DNA of 64,000 nt, from assembly GCF_002280785.1 (NCBI RefSeq), contig NZ_NCEQ01000008.1, positions 1 to 64,000 of the forward strand, in the 5' to 3' direction. The position numbers and the translations under genes were made by a program. This DNA comes from Brevundimonas subvibrioides. Lineage in GTDB: Bacteria > Pseudomonadota > Alphaproteobacteria > Caulobacterales > Caulobacteraceae. The notes under the pieces are model-generated. The model did no database searches. It saw only the letters and a program-made list of their open reading frames with translations, and was not told the origin of the DNA. Each line of letters begins with the position of its first letter. The first letter of the stretch is position 1. This document shows positions 16,194 through 25,094 of the stretch, piece by piece.

Positions 16194-16778
16194 ATGTCGC
16201 GTTCTGAAATCTCGACCCAGCCGCTCGTCGTCAAGATCCTCGGCGGTCTGGCCCTCGCCGCCGTCGGCGCCCTCACGGGCGCTGCCCTCGCCAACGCCAT
16301 CGAGGGTCGCAACATGCCGTGGGCCGACAGCCTGGCCCTGGCCATGGCGGTTGCCCTGATCACCATCGGCGTCCTGAGCGCCATCACCATGGCCCTGCGC
16401 CCATCGACCGTGCCCAAGGGCTGCGGGGTTCTGCAGATCGTCGTCTTCCTGCTCGCCGGGGCGATGTTCCTGGCGCCCATGTACGCCTCGGCGTTCGTTA
16501 CGGCCGACACTGTGTTTGCCGGCATCGTGGTCCTCCTGGCCGTCCAGACCGTGGCCAACGTCATGCTCTGGCGACGCGCGGACGAGATGCTGCGACAGGT
16601 CATGGCCGAGACCAGCGCCATCGCCTTCTGGGCCCTGCAGACCGCCCTGTTCCTCTACGCCGCCGCCGAACGGCTGGGACTCGTGGACACGATCAGCGGC
16701 TGGGGCCTGACCGGCATCCTGATGGCCGTATACCTCGTGTCTTCCATTGCAGCCGCCGCTCGCCGCGGCATTCACTGA
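16194..16778 (+). CDS. Polytopic membrane protein downstream of XRE regulator
   Basis: A 194-residue protein with about six hydrophobic spans, including VVKILGGLALAAVGALTGAAL, LALAMAVALITIGVLSAITMA and GVLQIVVFLLAGAMFLAPMYA. No family is recognised with confidence. The 5-bp gap to the HTH gene indicates an operon. It may be the effector or sensor partner of the regulator (inference from arrangement). Confidence 0.7.
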   Translation: MSRSEISTQPLVVKILGGLALAAVGALTGAALANAIEGRNMPWADSLALAMAVALITIGVLSAITMALRPSTVPKGCGVLQIVVFLLAGAMFLAPMYASAFVTADTVFAGIVVLLAVQTVANVMLWRRADEMLRQVMAETSAIAFWALQTALFLYAAAERLGLVDTISGWGLTGILMAVYLVSSIAAAARRGIH

Positions 16779-16809
16779 CCGCCCTTCCCGAACCGCAGGA
16801 TTTTGCAGC

Positions 16810-17781
16810 ATGACGCTCATCAGTCGCCTGAAGACCACCACCGTCTCCATGGGCAGGACCGCCGTCGGCGTCGCCCTCGGGATCAGCCTTGCCGCAGCCC
16901 TGCTGGCCGGCGCGCCCAGGGCCTTCGCCCAGGACGCCGCCCCGGCTCACGCCCACGCCGCCATCGTCCAGGCGGCCGGCGCCGGACCGGCGCTGTGGTC
17001 CATCTCTGACGCCGATTCGACCATCTACCTGTTCGGCACGGTCCATGTGCTGCGCCCCGAGACGCCCTGGGGCTCGGCCATGGTCGACGCCGCCTTCGAC
17101 GCCAGCCAGAACGTCATCTTCGAGATCTCCAATCCCGACGATCAGTCGGCGCTGATGCCTCTGATCCAGCAATACGGCCTGTCGCCCCAGACCCCGCTGT
17201 CCAGCCTGCTGACGGCCGAGGAACTGGCCCATCTCGATGTCGCCGCGCGTTCGATCGGCGGCAGCGCCGCCCAGTTCGACCCGCTTCGCCCCTGGCTGGT
17301 GGCCCTGTCCCTGTCGGTCGCCCCGCTGGTGAAGGCCGGCTACGATCCCGCGTCGGGCGTTGAGCTGATCCTCAAGCATCGCGCCGAGGAGGCCGGCAAG
17401 CCGGTCACCGGGATGGAGACCATCGACCGGCAGGTCGAGATACTGGCCGGCCTGTCGCAGGACACCCAGTTGGCCTTCCTGCGTTCGACGCTGGAGGATT
17501 TCGACGAGGCCACGACCGAGCTCGACGCCCTGGTCGATGCCTGGGCCACCGGTGATGTCGAGGCGATCGACCGTATCGGCGTGGCCGAGATGAAGGCGGA
17601 ATCGCAGGAGGTCTATGACGCCCTGCTGGTCCGTCGCAACACCGCCTGGGCCGATCAGATCCAGACCCTGCTCGCCGGAGCGGGCACGACCTTCATCGCC
17701 GTCGGCAGCGCCCATCTCGCCGGAGACGACAGCGTCCAGGAAATCCTGGAAGCGCGCGGCGTCGAGGTCGCGCGCCGGTAG
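16810..17781 (+). CDS. TraB/GumN family (TIKI-like) exported protein
   Basis: A 323-residue protein with a signal peptide (VALGISLAAALLAGAPRAFA). The TraB/GumN domain has YLFGTVHVLRPETPW near the N-terminus and the C-terminal IAVGSAHLAGDDSV. Family members share a fold with erythromycin-esterase-like and TIKI metalloproteases, in which conserved His residues in the GT.H and G..H motifs are thought catalytic. Substrate unknown. The ATG at 16810 is 31 bp after the membrane-protein gene, so it may be the last gene of that operon. Confidence 0.9.
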   Translation: MTLISRLKTTTVSMGRTAVGVALGISLAAALLAGAPRAFAQDAAPAHAHAAIVQAAGAGPALWSISDADSTIYLFGTVHVLRPETPWGSAMVDAAFDASQNVIFEISNPDDQSALMPLIQQYGLSPQTPLSSLLTAEELAHLDVAARSIGGSAAQFDPLRPWLVALSLSVAPLVKAGYDPASGVELILKHRAEEAGKPVTGMETIDRQVEILAGLSQDTQLAFLRSTLEDFDEATTELDALVDAWATGDVEAIDRIGVAEMKAESQEVYDALLVRRNTAWADQIQTLLAGAGTTFIAVGSAHLAGDDSVQEILEARGVEVARR

Positions 17782-17914
17782 CGGCCGTCAGCGACAGGGG
17801 CTGGCCGGCGACGATCAGCACGCCCTCGTCCGCTGCCCGGGCGCTGCGAGGACGAGAGTGGTCGCCATGCAGCGCTCCATTGCCGAGCTTCGCGCAATGG
17901 CCTAATTGCCGCGC

Positions 17915-18094
17915 TGCGACAGGTTCCCCAGCGATGGGGATGAAAAGGGAACTCAGGTGTGAAACCTGGGCTGCCCACGCAACTGTAAGCGGCGAGTCCG
18001 CGCACCAATAGCCACTGGGTCCCGAAGGCGAAAGCCGGAGAGCCTGGGAAGGCGGTGCGCACAGGCATTGACCCGCGAGCCAGGAGACCTGCCC
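17915..18094 (+). promoter_or_regulatory. Cobalamin riboswitch
   Basis: All main consensus pieces are in order: GGTGTGAAACCTGGGCTGCCC, ACGCAACTGTAAGCGG, GCCACTGGG, GGGAAGGCGG, and the B12 box GCGAGCCAGGAGACCTGCC ending near 18093. It precedes btuB by about 170 nt and presumably represses the btu operon when adenosylcobalamin or related cobalamin is bound. Ends are approximate; the P1 partner strand was not fixed. Confidence 0.95.
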
Positions 18095-18264
18095 GTCGTG
18101 GTCGTCCTTCGCGCGGACGTGGTGTGCCGGGCGAAACGGGGTCTATCCCGAATGGCGACGTCTGTTGGGCCGCGCATCGCTGCGCGGTCGCGACCGGGCG
18201 CGTCTCCATGTCCGATCGCGGCCGTTCTGCGCGCCGGCTCGTTGTCAAACGAGGGATTGGACCC

Positions 18265-20226
18265 ATGAGAAACGAACTGATCATAAGCGCCGCCACGGCT
18301 GCGCTCCTGCTCGCCGCCGACGCCGCGAGCGCACAAAGAGCTACGTCCGTCACCGACCCCAGCCTGCTGGACGACGTGGTGGTCACCGCCAACCGCTCGG
18401 CCCAGTCGGCCGCTCGCGTCGGCCAGTCGGTCACCGTCCTGACGACGGAAGACATCAGGACCAGCCAGGCGGTCGGCGTCGCCGACCTGCTGGTCCGCAC
18501 GCCGGGCGTGACCCTGTCGCGCAACGGCGGGATCGGCTCCCCAACCTCTCTGCGTATCCGCGGCGCCGAGACGGACCAGACGGTCGCGGTCATCGACGGC
18601 GTCAAGCTGAACGATCCCTCGGGCACCGGCGGCGGCTACAATTTCGGCAACCTGCTCGTCGGCGACATCGCGCGCATCGAGGTGCTGCGCGGCGCCCAGT
18701 CGACCCTGTGGGGCTCCCAGGCCATCGGCGGGGTGGTCAATATCGTGACCGCCGGACCGACCCGCCCGTTCCAGGCCGGCATAGACGCCGAGGTCGGTTC
18801 GCGCGGCACGACGTATCTGCGCGGCAACATAGGCGGGGCTACCGAGCGCGCGACCTGGCGGCTGGCTGCGTCCCACTACGAGACGGAGGGGTTCTCGGCC
18901 TTCGCGCGTGGACGCGAGACGGACGGCTACGAGAACTTCGGGCTGAGCGGCCGAGCCAACGTCCGCATCCTGGAAGGCGTCTCGCTCGACTTACGCGCCG
19001 TCTATTCGGACGGAACCCTCGACGGCGATGGCTTCCCCGCGCCCCTGTTCGCCTTCGGCGACACGCGTGAGACATCGAGCACCAAGGAACTGGTCACCTA
19101 CACGGGCCTGAACCTCGACCTGTTCGACGGTCGCCTGAGCAACCGGGTCGCCTATGCCTACACCCGCACGGACCGGGCGCTGTTCAATCCCGATCAGGCG
19201 GCGACCAATGTCACCTTCGCCGCCGAGGGTCTGAACAGGCGCTACGAGTACCAGGGCGTTCTGGATATCCGCGAAGGCTGGACCGCGACCTTCGGGGCCG
19301 AGCACGAGGACAGCGCGTTCAGCTCCGCCTCGCCATCCTCCTTCACCCCGAACCCTGTGCCGGCGACGGCCGAGGTCGGCCTCGACGGCGCCTATGCTCA
19401 ACTGCAGGCGGAGGTCGTGGACGGCCTGACCCTGACGGGCGGCGTGCGGCGCGACGAGCACGACACCTTCGGTGGCAAGACCCTCGGCCAGGCGGCCGGG
19501 GCCTGGTCTCTCAACGACGGCTCGACCGTCGTGCGGGCCAGCTTCGGCCAGGGCTTCAAGGCGCCGAGCCTGTATCAGCTCTACAGCGACTACGGGAACA
19601 CGGCTCTGCAGCCGGAAGAGGCGGATGGCTGGGACGCGGGCATGGAACAGCGTCTGCTGGACGGCGCCCTGATTCTCTCGGCGACCTGGTTCGCGCGCGA
19701 GACGACGAACCAGATCGACTTCGTGTCCTGCTCCGGCACAGTGACGCCGGCGGCGGCGCCCCTGTGCTTCCGCAAGGGGGTGCGCCGGTTCGGCTACTAC
19801 AACAACGTCGCCCTGACCGAGGCGGACGGTTTCGAACTGGCGGCGGACTATGAGATCGGGTCCTTCCGGGTCAACGCCAACTACACCCGGACCAACACCG
19901 AGAACCGCACCTCGGGCGCCAACCTGGGGCGTGAACTGGCGCGCCGTCCCAGGGATGCGGCCAACCTGACGCTCGGCTATGTCTGGCCGTTCGGACTGTC
20001 GACCTCGGTCGCGGTCCAGCACGCGGGCGACAGCTTCGACAACGTCTCGAACGCCGCGCGTCTGAAGGGTTACACCCTGGTCGATCTGCGCGCGTCCTAC
20101 CCGATCAACGAGACTCTGGAGGTCTATGGCCGGGTCGAGAACGTCGGCGACGAGGTCTATGAGACCACCCGCAACTACGGCGTCGCGGGGCGCGGGACCT
20201 TCGTCGGCGTGCGCGCCCGGTTCTAG
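18265..20226 (+). CDS. btuB: TonB-dependent vitamin B12 receptor BtuB
   Basis: An outer-membrane receptor for cobalamin. A signal peptide (MRNELIISAATAALLLAADAASA) is followed by a TonB box region (LDDVVVTANR), a plug domain (SLRIRGAETDQTVAVIDGVKLNDP, GAQSTLWGSQAIGGVVNI) and a beta-barrel ending in the aromatic residue of GTFVGVRARF. Length 653 residues is typical. The assignment to B12 rests on the riboswitch upstream and btuF/C/D downstream. The ATG at 18265 starts the signal peptide; the long open frame before it runs through the riboswitch and is not coding. Confidence 0.94.
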   Translation: MRNELIISAATAALLLAADAASAQRATSVTDPSLLDDVVVTANRSAQSAARVGQSVTVLTTEDIRTSQAVGVADLLVRTPGVTLSRNGGIGSPTSLRIRGAETDQTVAVIDGVKLNDPSGTGGGYNFGNLLVGDIARIEVLRGAQSTLWGSQAIGGVVNIVTAGPTRPFQAGIDAEVGSRGTTYLRGNIGGATERATWRLAASHYETEGFSAFARGRETDGYENFGLSGRANVRILEGVSLDLRAVYSDGTLDGDGFPAPLFAFGDTRETSSTKELVTYTGLNLDLFDGRLSNRVAYAYTRTDRALFNPDQAATNVTFAAEGLNRRYEYQGVLDIREGWTATFGAEHEDSAFSSASPSSFTPNPVPATAEVGLDGAYAQLQAEVVDGLTLTGGVRRDEHDTFGGKTLGQAAGAWSLNDGSTVVRASFGQGFKAPSLYQLYSDYGNTALQPEEADGWDAGMEQRLLDGALILSATWFARETTNQIDFVSCSGTVTPAAAPLCFRKGVRRFGYYNNVALTEADGFELAADYEIGSFRVNANYTRTNTENRTSGANLGRELARRPRDAANLTLGYVWPFGLSTSVAVQHAGDSFDNVSNAARLKGYTLVDLRASYPINETLEVYGRVENVGDEVYETTRNYGVAGRGTFVGVRARF

Positions 20227-20229
20227 GCG

Positions 20230-20379
20230 ATGTCGAGCGCCATTCCTCACGGCGGGCGACTGGCCGAGGCGCGGCTTGTGTTCTTAGTGGCGAACTCCGA
20301 ACTGGTGGTCCGGCTTCGCCGCTGGATCGTTGGGCGGCCTGCCGGGGCGGACGCCCTCGCCATGGAGATCGACTTCTGA
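20230..20379 (+). CDS. 49-codon ORF coupled to btuF
   Basis: Begins at an ATG 3 bp after the btuB stop and ends with a TGA whose last base is the first base of the btuF ATG. It reads MSSAIPHGGRLAEARL... and ends ...DALAMEIDF, with a short hydrophobic stretch (RLVFLVANSELVV) and several Arg. No similarity recognised. The tight spacing on both sides suggests it is translated, at least to carry ribosomes to btuF. It could be a leader-type coupling ORF rather than a functional protein. Confidence 0.45.
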   Translation: MSSAIPHGGRLAEARLVFLVANSELVVRLRRWIVGRPAGADALAMEIDF

Positions 20380-21269
20380 TGATGCTGGACCGGCGGATGA
20401 TGGTGATGGGGGGCGGGCTGGCGATGACGGTCGGGTGCAGCGTCGCGCCCGGTCCGCCCGCGCCGGTCTCGACCGGTCGGCCGCAGCGGATCGTGTCGCT
20501 GAACCCCTGTCTCGACGTCATCCTGGTGCGGGTGGCGGACCGGGCCCAGATCGCGGCGCTGAGCCACTATGCGCGCCAGGACTATGGCTCGACCATCGCC
20601 GACATCGCCCGCACCCTGCCGTTTACCCACGAGACGGCGGAGGAGGTGATCGCCCTGCGGCCGGACCTCGTCATGACGGGCAGGTTCTCCTCGCTGGCGA
20701 TGCGCAACGCACTGGATCGGCTCACTATCCCGACCGCGCTGTTCGACGTGCCCGAGACTGTCGCCGCCAGCCTGGAACAGGTGCAGGAGGTCGCCCGGCT
20801 GGTCGGCCATCCCGAGCGAGGCGAGGCGCTGGTCGCTGAGATCCAGGCCGCCCTGGCCGCCGCCGCGCCCGCGTCCGGAACGCGACCTGTGTCGGCCCTG
20901 GTCTTCATGCCGGGCGGGTTCGCCTCCGGGCCGGGGACGCTGATGGACGAGATGATGACCCGGATCGGCCTGACCAACGCAGCGTCGCGCTACGGCCTTC
21001 AACGCACGATGAACGTGCCGCTGGAAATGGTCGTGGCCGACCCGCCGGACATCCTTCTGTCCGGCGAAGCCTATCCCGGCGCACCGAGCCGGGCCGAGCG
21101 GGTGATGCAGCATCCGGCCCTGGCGCGCGTCGCCGGCGACATGCAGCGGGCTGTCTTCCCCGAACGTTTGCTGTTCTGCGGCGGCCCGGTTCTGATCCAG
21201 ACGGCGGCCGCCTTGTCCCGCGCCCGCGACGCCGCATTGGCCAATCAGGTGGGGGCGAGGCAAGCATGA
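20379..21269 (+). CDS. btuF: Cobalamin ABC transporter substrate-binding protein
   Basis: A 296-residue helical-backbone (type III) binding protein of the BtuF/FhuD class. Motifs: RIVSLNPCLDVILVRV, TAEEVIALRPDLVM, and FMPGGFASGPGTLMDEMM. The N-terminus has a lipobox-like TVGC around residue 20, so it may be a lipoprotein tethered to a membrane instead of a soluble periplasmic protein. Its start overlaps the stop of the 49-codon ORF and its stop overlaps the btuC start (ATGA). Confidence 0.9.
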   Translation: MMLDRRMMVMGGGLAMTVGCSVAPGPPAPVSTGRPQRIVSLNPCLDVILVRVADRAQIAALSHYARQDYGSTIADIARTLPFTHETAEEVIALRPDLVMTGRFSSLAMRNALDRLTIPTALFDVPETVAASLEQVQEVARLVGHPERGEALVAEIQAALAAAAPASGTRPVSALVFMPGGFASGPGTLMDEMMTRIGLTNAASRYGLQRTMNVPLEMVVADPPDILLSGEAYPGAPSRAERVMQHPALARVAGDMQRAVFPERLLFCGGPVLIQTAAALSRARDAALANQVGARQA

Positions 21270-22252
21270 GACCGATCAGCCGACCTCTTCTCTATGCGGG
21301 GCTGCTCGTGCTGCTGGTGATCCTGTCGGGGATCAGCCTCATCGCCGGCAAGGTCTGGGTGCCGGTCAGCGCCTGGACCCAGCCGGACATTGATCCGCGC
21401 TGGGCCATCGTCTTCGAGCTGCGTCTGCCGAGGACGGTCCTCTGCATCTTGGTCGGGGCGGCCCTGGGTCTCTCTGGGGCGGTGCTGCAGGGCTATACGC
21501 GCAACCCGCTCGCCGATCCGGGCGTGCTCGGCGTCTCGGCCATGGCGGCGCTGGGGGCGGTGCTGACCCTCTACTACGGCGTGACGGCCTATGCGCCCTG
21601 GGCCCTGCCGGTGGCTGCGATCAGCGGGGCGCTGATCGGGGTCGCCATCCTGATGCTGCTGTCGGGGTCGGCGTCGAGTCTGGTCACCTTCATCCTGGCG
21701 GGGGCGATCCTGAACATCCTGTCCAGCGCGGGCGTGTCGCTGGCCCTGTCGCTGGCGCCCAACCCCTGGGCGGTCAACGAGATCGTCGACTGGCTGATGG
21801 GATCGCTGGCGGATCGCAGCTTCGAGGAGGTGAAGATGGCGCTACCGCTCATCGCCATCGGCTGCGGTCTCCTGCTGACCACCGGGCGAGCGTTGGATGC
21901 CCTGACGCTCGGCGAAATCGGAGCGCGGTCGCTGGGCATCTCCATGCCGAAGACGCGCTGGGTGCTGGCGCTCGGCGTGGGTCTGGCAGCGGGGGCCAGC
22001 GTCGCGGTGACGGGCGTGATCGGTTTCGTCGGACTGGTGACGCCGCATCTGCTGCGGCCGTTGGTCGGCGCCCGACCAGGGGCGTTGCTTGTTCCAAGCA
22101 TCCTCGGCGGGGCGGTCATCGTGCTGGCCGGAGACATTCTGGTGCGGATGACCCCGGCGGCGGGCGAGGTGAAGCTGGGGGTCGCCATGGCCGCGCTCGG
22201 CGCGCCGTTCTTTCTCGTTCTGTTGCTGCGCCTGAGGAGGAAGATCGCGTGA
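21266..22252 (+). CDS. btuC: Cobalamin ABC transporter permease (FecCD family)
   Basis: A 328-residue FecCD-type permease with about ten membrane helices. Conserved segments: LRLPRTVLCILVGAALGLSGAVLQG, RNPLADPGVLGVS, and the late GVIGFVGLVTPHLLRPLVG that contains the coupling-helix region. It transports cobalamin across the inner membrane together with BtuF and BtuD. It overlaps both neighbours by 4 bp (ATGA/GTGA). Confidence 0.94.
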   Translation: MRPISRPLLYAGLLVLLVILSGISLIAGKVWVPVSAWTQPDIDPRWAIVFELRLPRTVLCILVGAALGLSGAVLQGYTRNPLADPGVLGVSAMAALGAVLTLYYGVTAYAPWALPVAAISGALIGVAILMLLSGSASSLVTFILAGAILNILSSAGVSLALSLAPNPWAVNEIVDWLMGSLADRSFEEVKMALPLIAIGCGLLLTTGRALDALTLGEIGARSLGISMPKTRWVLALGVGLAAGASVAVTGVIGFVGLVTPHLLRPLVGARPGALLVPSILGGAVIVLAGDILVRMTPAAGEVKLGVAMAALGAPFFLVLLLRLRRKIA

Positions 22253-23031
22253 GCGTGCTGTCCTGCACCGACCTGAATGTCCACATCGGCGGCAAGTCGA
22301 TCCTGTCGGCCGTCAGCCTGTCGATCGAGGCCGGCAAGGTCACAGCCATCGTCGGCCCCAACGGCGCCGGCAAGTCGACCCTGCTGGCCTGCCTCGCGGG
22401 TTTGCGGGAGCCGACCTCGGGCGGGACCCTGATGGATAGGGTCCCCCTTTCCGGCATGAAGTCGCGCGACCGGGCGAAGCGCCTCGCCTTCCTGCCCCAG
22501 ACGCCGGAGATCGCCTGGGCGGTCGAGGCGCGGACCCTGGTCGAGCTGGGTCGCACCCCCTTCATCGGCGCGCGCGGTCAGTCCGATGAGGACCATGCGG
22601 CCGTGGATCGCGCGATGGCCGCCGCCAACGTCCTCGCGTTCGAACACCGTATCGTCGACACCCTGTCAGGCGGCGAACGGGCGCGGGTGCTGATTGCAAG
22701 AGCGTTGGCCGGAGAGCCCGAATGGCTGCTGGCCGACGAGCCCCTGACCGGCCTCGACCCGGCGCATCAGCTTGACGCCGCGGCCCTGTTCCGCCGGTTG
22801 GCGGACGACGGCGTCGGCATCGTGGTGACCCTGCACGACCTGTCGATGGCGTTGCGCATGTCTGACCGGATCATCGTCCTGGCCGAGGGCGGCGTCCTGG
22901 CCGACGAGCCGCCGGCGACCGCCCTGTCGCCCGAGGTGCTGAGGCGCGCCTATGGCGTCGAGGCGACTCTCACCCAGGGGCCGGGCGGTCCTCTGATCGA
23001 CGTGATCCGCCGGGTGCCCCTGCCTCGTTAG
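22249..23031 (+). CDS. btuD: Cobalamin ABC transporter ATP-binding protein
   Basis: A 260-residue ABC ATPase starting at GTG 22249. Walker A GPNGAGKST, signature LSGGERARVLIARAL, Walker B WLLADEPLTGLDP and the switch His in VVTLHDLSMAL are all intact. It powers BtuC. Its start overlaps the btuC stop by 4 bp. It is the last gene of the riboswitch-controlled unit; an inverted repeat follows at once. Confidence 0.93.
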   Translation: MSVLSCTDLNVHIGGKSILSAVSLSIEAGKVTAIVGPNGAGKSTLLACLAGLREPTSGGTLMDRVPLSGMKSRDRAKRLAFLPQTPEIAWAVEARTLVELGRTPFIGARGQSDEDHAAVDRAMAAANVLAFEHRIVDTLSGGERARVLIARALAGEPEWLLADEPLTGLDPAHQLDAAALFRRLADDGVGIVVTLHDLSMALRMSDRIIVLAEGGVLADEPPATALSPEVLRRAYGVEATLTQGPGGPLIDVIRRVPLPR

Positions 23032-23032
23032 A

Positions 23033-23077
23033 GTGGACACGCCTCTCCCGCTCCGCAAAGCCGGCATGGGTGTCCAC
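23033..23077 (+). terminator. Inverted repeat after btuD
   Basis: A perfect 8-bp inverted repeat GTGGACAC/GTGTCCAC (23033-23040 with 23070-23077) just past the btuD stop. The long 29-nt loop and absence of a T-run make intrinsic termination uncertain. Confidence 0.3.
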
Positions 23078-23123
23078 GGAAACGGGGAGGATCGAAACGG
23101 CACCGCCCCGAAGGGCCAGGTGC

Positions 23124-23197
23124 TGGAGCGGGCGGCGGGAATCGAACCCGCACGAAAAGCTTGGGAAGCTTTCAGGCTACCACTACATCACGCCCGC
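23124..23197 (-). tRNA. tRNA-Gly (anticodon CCC)
   Basis: A complete cloverleaf on the minus strand: acceptor GCGGGCG/CGCCCGC, D-loop AGTGGTAG, anticodon stem-loop AAAGC-TTCCCAA-GCTTT giving CCC, T arm GCGGG-TTCGATT-CCCGC, discriminator T and encoded CCA (23124-23126). It reads GGG codons, and is convergent with the btu operon. Confidence 0.96.
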
Positions 23198-23497
23198 GGA
23201 AGCTGGCGGCAGCCTAGCGGAATGCGCGGGAGGCTCAAGCGCGGACTCACGCAGGGCCGATTTCTCTAATCCTGTGACATTCACTCCGACATCAGAACCT
23301 TTGTCATTCGCGTGACGTAAAGTATTCGCTGCAAATGTTTGGTGAACATCAATCCGTATTCTGATCGACTGTAATAATCGCACATTTTTCTGTCATTTGA
23401 GCTTTGCATTGAAGTCCTAAAGGCGGCGACGGGATCGCCAGATCGTGTCGGAACGATGCGGCGGCGATCAGCCCGTTTCCAACCCGAGGGGATATCG
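23198..23497. other. AT-richer 300-bp intergenic region upstream of lipoprotein gene
   Basis: No gene is seen. The region is clearly more AT-rich than its surroundings between about 23265 and 23425 and contains several TGTCA/TGACA half-sites (for example near 23272, 23300 and 23390). It is expected to hold the promoter of the lipoprotein and receptor pair, plus the tRNA-Gly promoter at its left edge. I could not fix a -35/-10 pair. Confidence 0.4.
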
Positions 23498-25015
23498 ATG
23501 CTTCGTCTGACCAAGGTTCTGATGGCCGGTGTGGCCGTGATGGCGCTGGCCGCCTGCGGCTCTGCCGAAGTGGCGTCCCCCGGCGAGGGGGATTTCGGCT
23601 CCGGCACCGGCACGGGTGGCGGCACAACTCCCACCCCGCTTCCGGCCGGCACCCCGGCCCCTGACTGCCCGACGGGTCTGACCAATGTCGGCACCGTCGC
23701 CGCCGGCACCCTGCGCGCCTGCCAGCTGCCCGAGACGATCTCGGGCTCGCTGACCCTGTCGGTCCGCGCCGGCACCATCTACGCCATCTCGGGTCGCACC
23801 CAGGTCGGCACCGACCGCGGCGCCGATCCGGCCGCTCCGGTCGCCGGCAGCGTCCAGGGTATCCTGACCATCGATCCGGGCGTGAAGGTCTTCGCCTCGG
23901 GCGGTTCGGACTACCTGCTGGTCAACCGCGGTTCGCAGATCTTCGCCGAAGGCACCGCGACCCAGCCGATCATCTTCACCAGCCGCCAGAACGTCGAAGG
24001 CGCCACCAACCTGAGCTCGCAAGGCCAGTGGGGCGGCCTCGTCATCGCCGGCCGCGCGCCGACCGCCGTCTGCCCGGCGGGCGTCACGGCCCCGAACGCT
24101 TCGTGCGTCGGTCAGGTCGAGGGCACCAGCGCCAACTACGGCGGCAACACCCTCGCCGACAACTCGGGCCGTCTGCGCTACGTGCAGGTCAACTTCTCGG
24201 GCTTCGAACTGTCGCCGAACAACGAACTGCAGGCCCTGACCCTGGCCGGCGTCGGCTCGGGCACCACGGTCGAGTTCTTCCAGTCCTACAACTCGTCGGA
24301 CGACGGCATCGAAATCTTCGGCGGCACCGTCAACCTGCGCAACATCGTCATCAACGGCGCTGACGACGACGGTCTGGACACCGACACGGGCTGGCGCGGT
24401 GGAGCCCAGTTCGGCATCATCACCCAGAAGCCGACGGCCGTGACCAACGGCAGCCGTGGCCTCGAATGGTCGGCCGCTCCGTCGGGCACCGCCTTCTTCT
24501 CCGAGCCGAAGATCTCGAACTTCACCATCGTCGGCCGTAACGCCGCCGTGGCCGCTGACGCGCTCATCACGATGAACACCGGCACCAAGCCGACGGTCAT
24601 CAACTCGATCTTCACCAACCCGACGACCTCGGCCGCCGCCTGCCTGGACATCGACGACGCCCAGACGGTCACCAACGCGCCGATCTTCCGTTCGGTCTTC
24701 TTCGCCTGCTCGCGTCCGTATGAAAACGACACGAACATCGACGCCGCAGCGACCGGCGCCGTGTTCACCTCGGCCACCAACGTCAACAACACGGCCGCCG
24801 GAACCTCGACGATGACGGCCCCGGCCGGCGCGACGATGACCAACAACGGCCTGACCTTCATCAACGGCGCCAACGAGACGGCCGTCGTGGCGACCAACGG
24901 CAACGCCCTCTACCCGTTCTTCACGTCGGTGACCTACATCGGCGCCGTGCGGAACACTGCCGACACCTGGTACCTCGGCTGGACCTGCGGTCTGGCGGCC
25001 GGTTCGACCTGCTGA
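23498..25015 (+). CDS. Outer-membrane/secreted lipoprotein with right-handed beta-helix
   Basis: A 505-residue protein. A lipoprotein signal peptide (VLMAGVAVMALAAC, lipobox LAAC) is followed by a Gly/Thr/Pro linker, then a long region of short turns typical of parallel beta-helices (SQGQWGGLVIAGRAP, NSGRLRYVQVNFSG, SSDDGIEIFGGTVNLRNIVINGADDDGLDTDTG). The Asp-rich loops may bind metal ions. The ATG at 23498 follows a GAGGGG Shine-Dalgarno. It is paired with a TonB-dependent receptor 79 bp downstream, suggesting it captures or processes that receptor's substrate. Substrate unknown. Confidence 0.8.
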   Translation: MLRLTKVLMAGVAVMALAACGSAEVASPGEGDFGSGTGTGGGTTPTPLPAGTPAPDCPTGLTNVGTVAAGTLRACQLPETISGSLTLSVRAGTIYAISGRTQVGTDRGADPAAPVAGSVQGILTIDPGVKVFASGGSDYLLVNRGSQIFAEGTATQPIIFTSRQNVEGATNLSSQGQWGGLVIAGRAPTAVCPAGVTAPNASCVGQVEGTSANYGGNTLADNSGRLRYVQVNFSGFELSPNNELQALTLAGVGSGTTVEFFQSYNSSDDGIEIFGGTVNLRNIVINGADDDGLDTDTGWRGGAQFGIITQKPTAVTNGSRGLEWSAAPSGTAFFSEPKISNFTIVGRNAAVAADALITMNTGTKPTVINSIFTNPTTSAAACLDIDDAQTVTNAPIFRSVFFACSRPYENDTNIDAAATGAVFTSATNVNNTAAGTSTMTAPAGATMTNNGLTFINGANETAVVATNGNALYPFFTSVTYIGAVRNTADTWYLGWTCGLAAGSTC

Positions 25016-25026
25016 TGACGAAGACC

Positions 25027-25050
25027 GGGGCGGTCCTTGCGGGCCGCCCC
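25027..25050 (+). terminator. GC hairpin between lipoprotein and receptor genes
   Basis: A 7-bp stem GGGGCGG/CCGCCCC with a 10-nt loop, 12 bp after the lipoprotein stop and lacking a T-run. It could attenuate read-through into the receptor gene or stabilise the upstream message. Confidence 0.4.
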
Positions 25051-25094
25051 GACCTCGCCGTCCCTTTCGTTGAACCCCCTTCAAGGCGCAGATC

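Noticed and set aside
18055-18264. 70-codon N-terminal extension of btuB
   Set aside because: It would run through the riboswitch 3' end and precede the evident signal peptide at 18265.
23265-23425. Canonical Pho box upstream of the beta-helix lipoprotein gene
   Set aside because: TGTCA half-sites exist, but no pair has the 11-bp spacing and sequence of a good Pho box, so phosphate control is not called.
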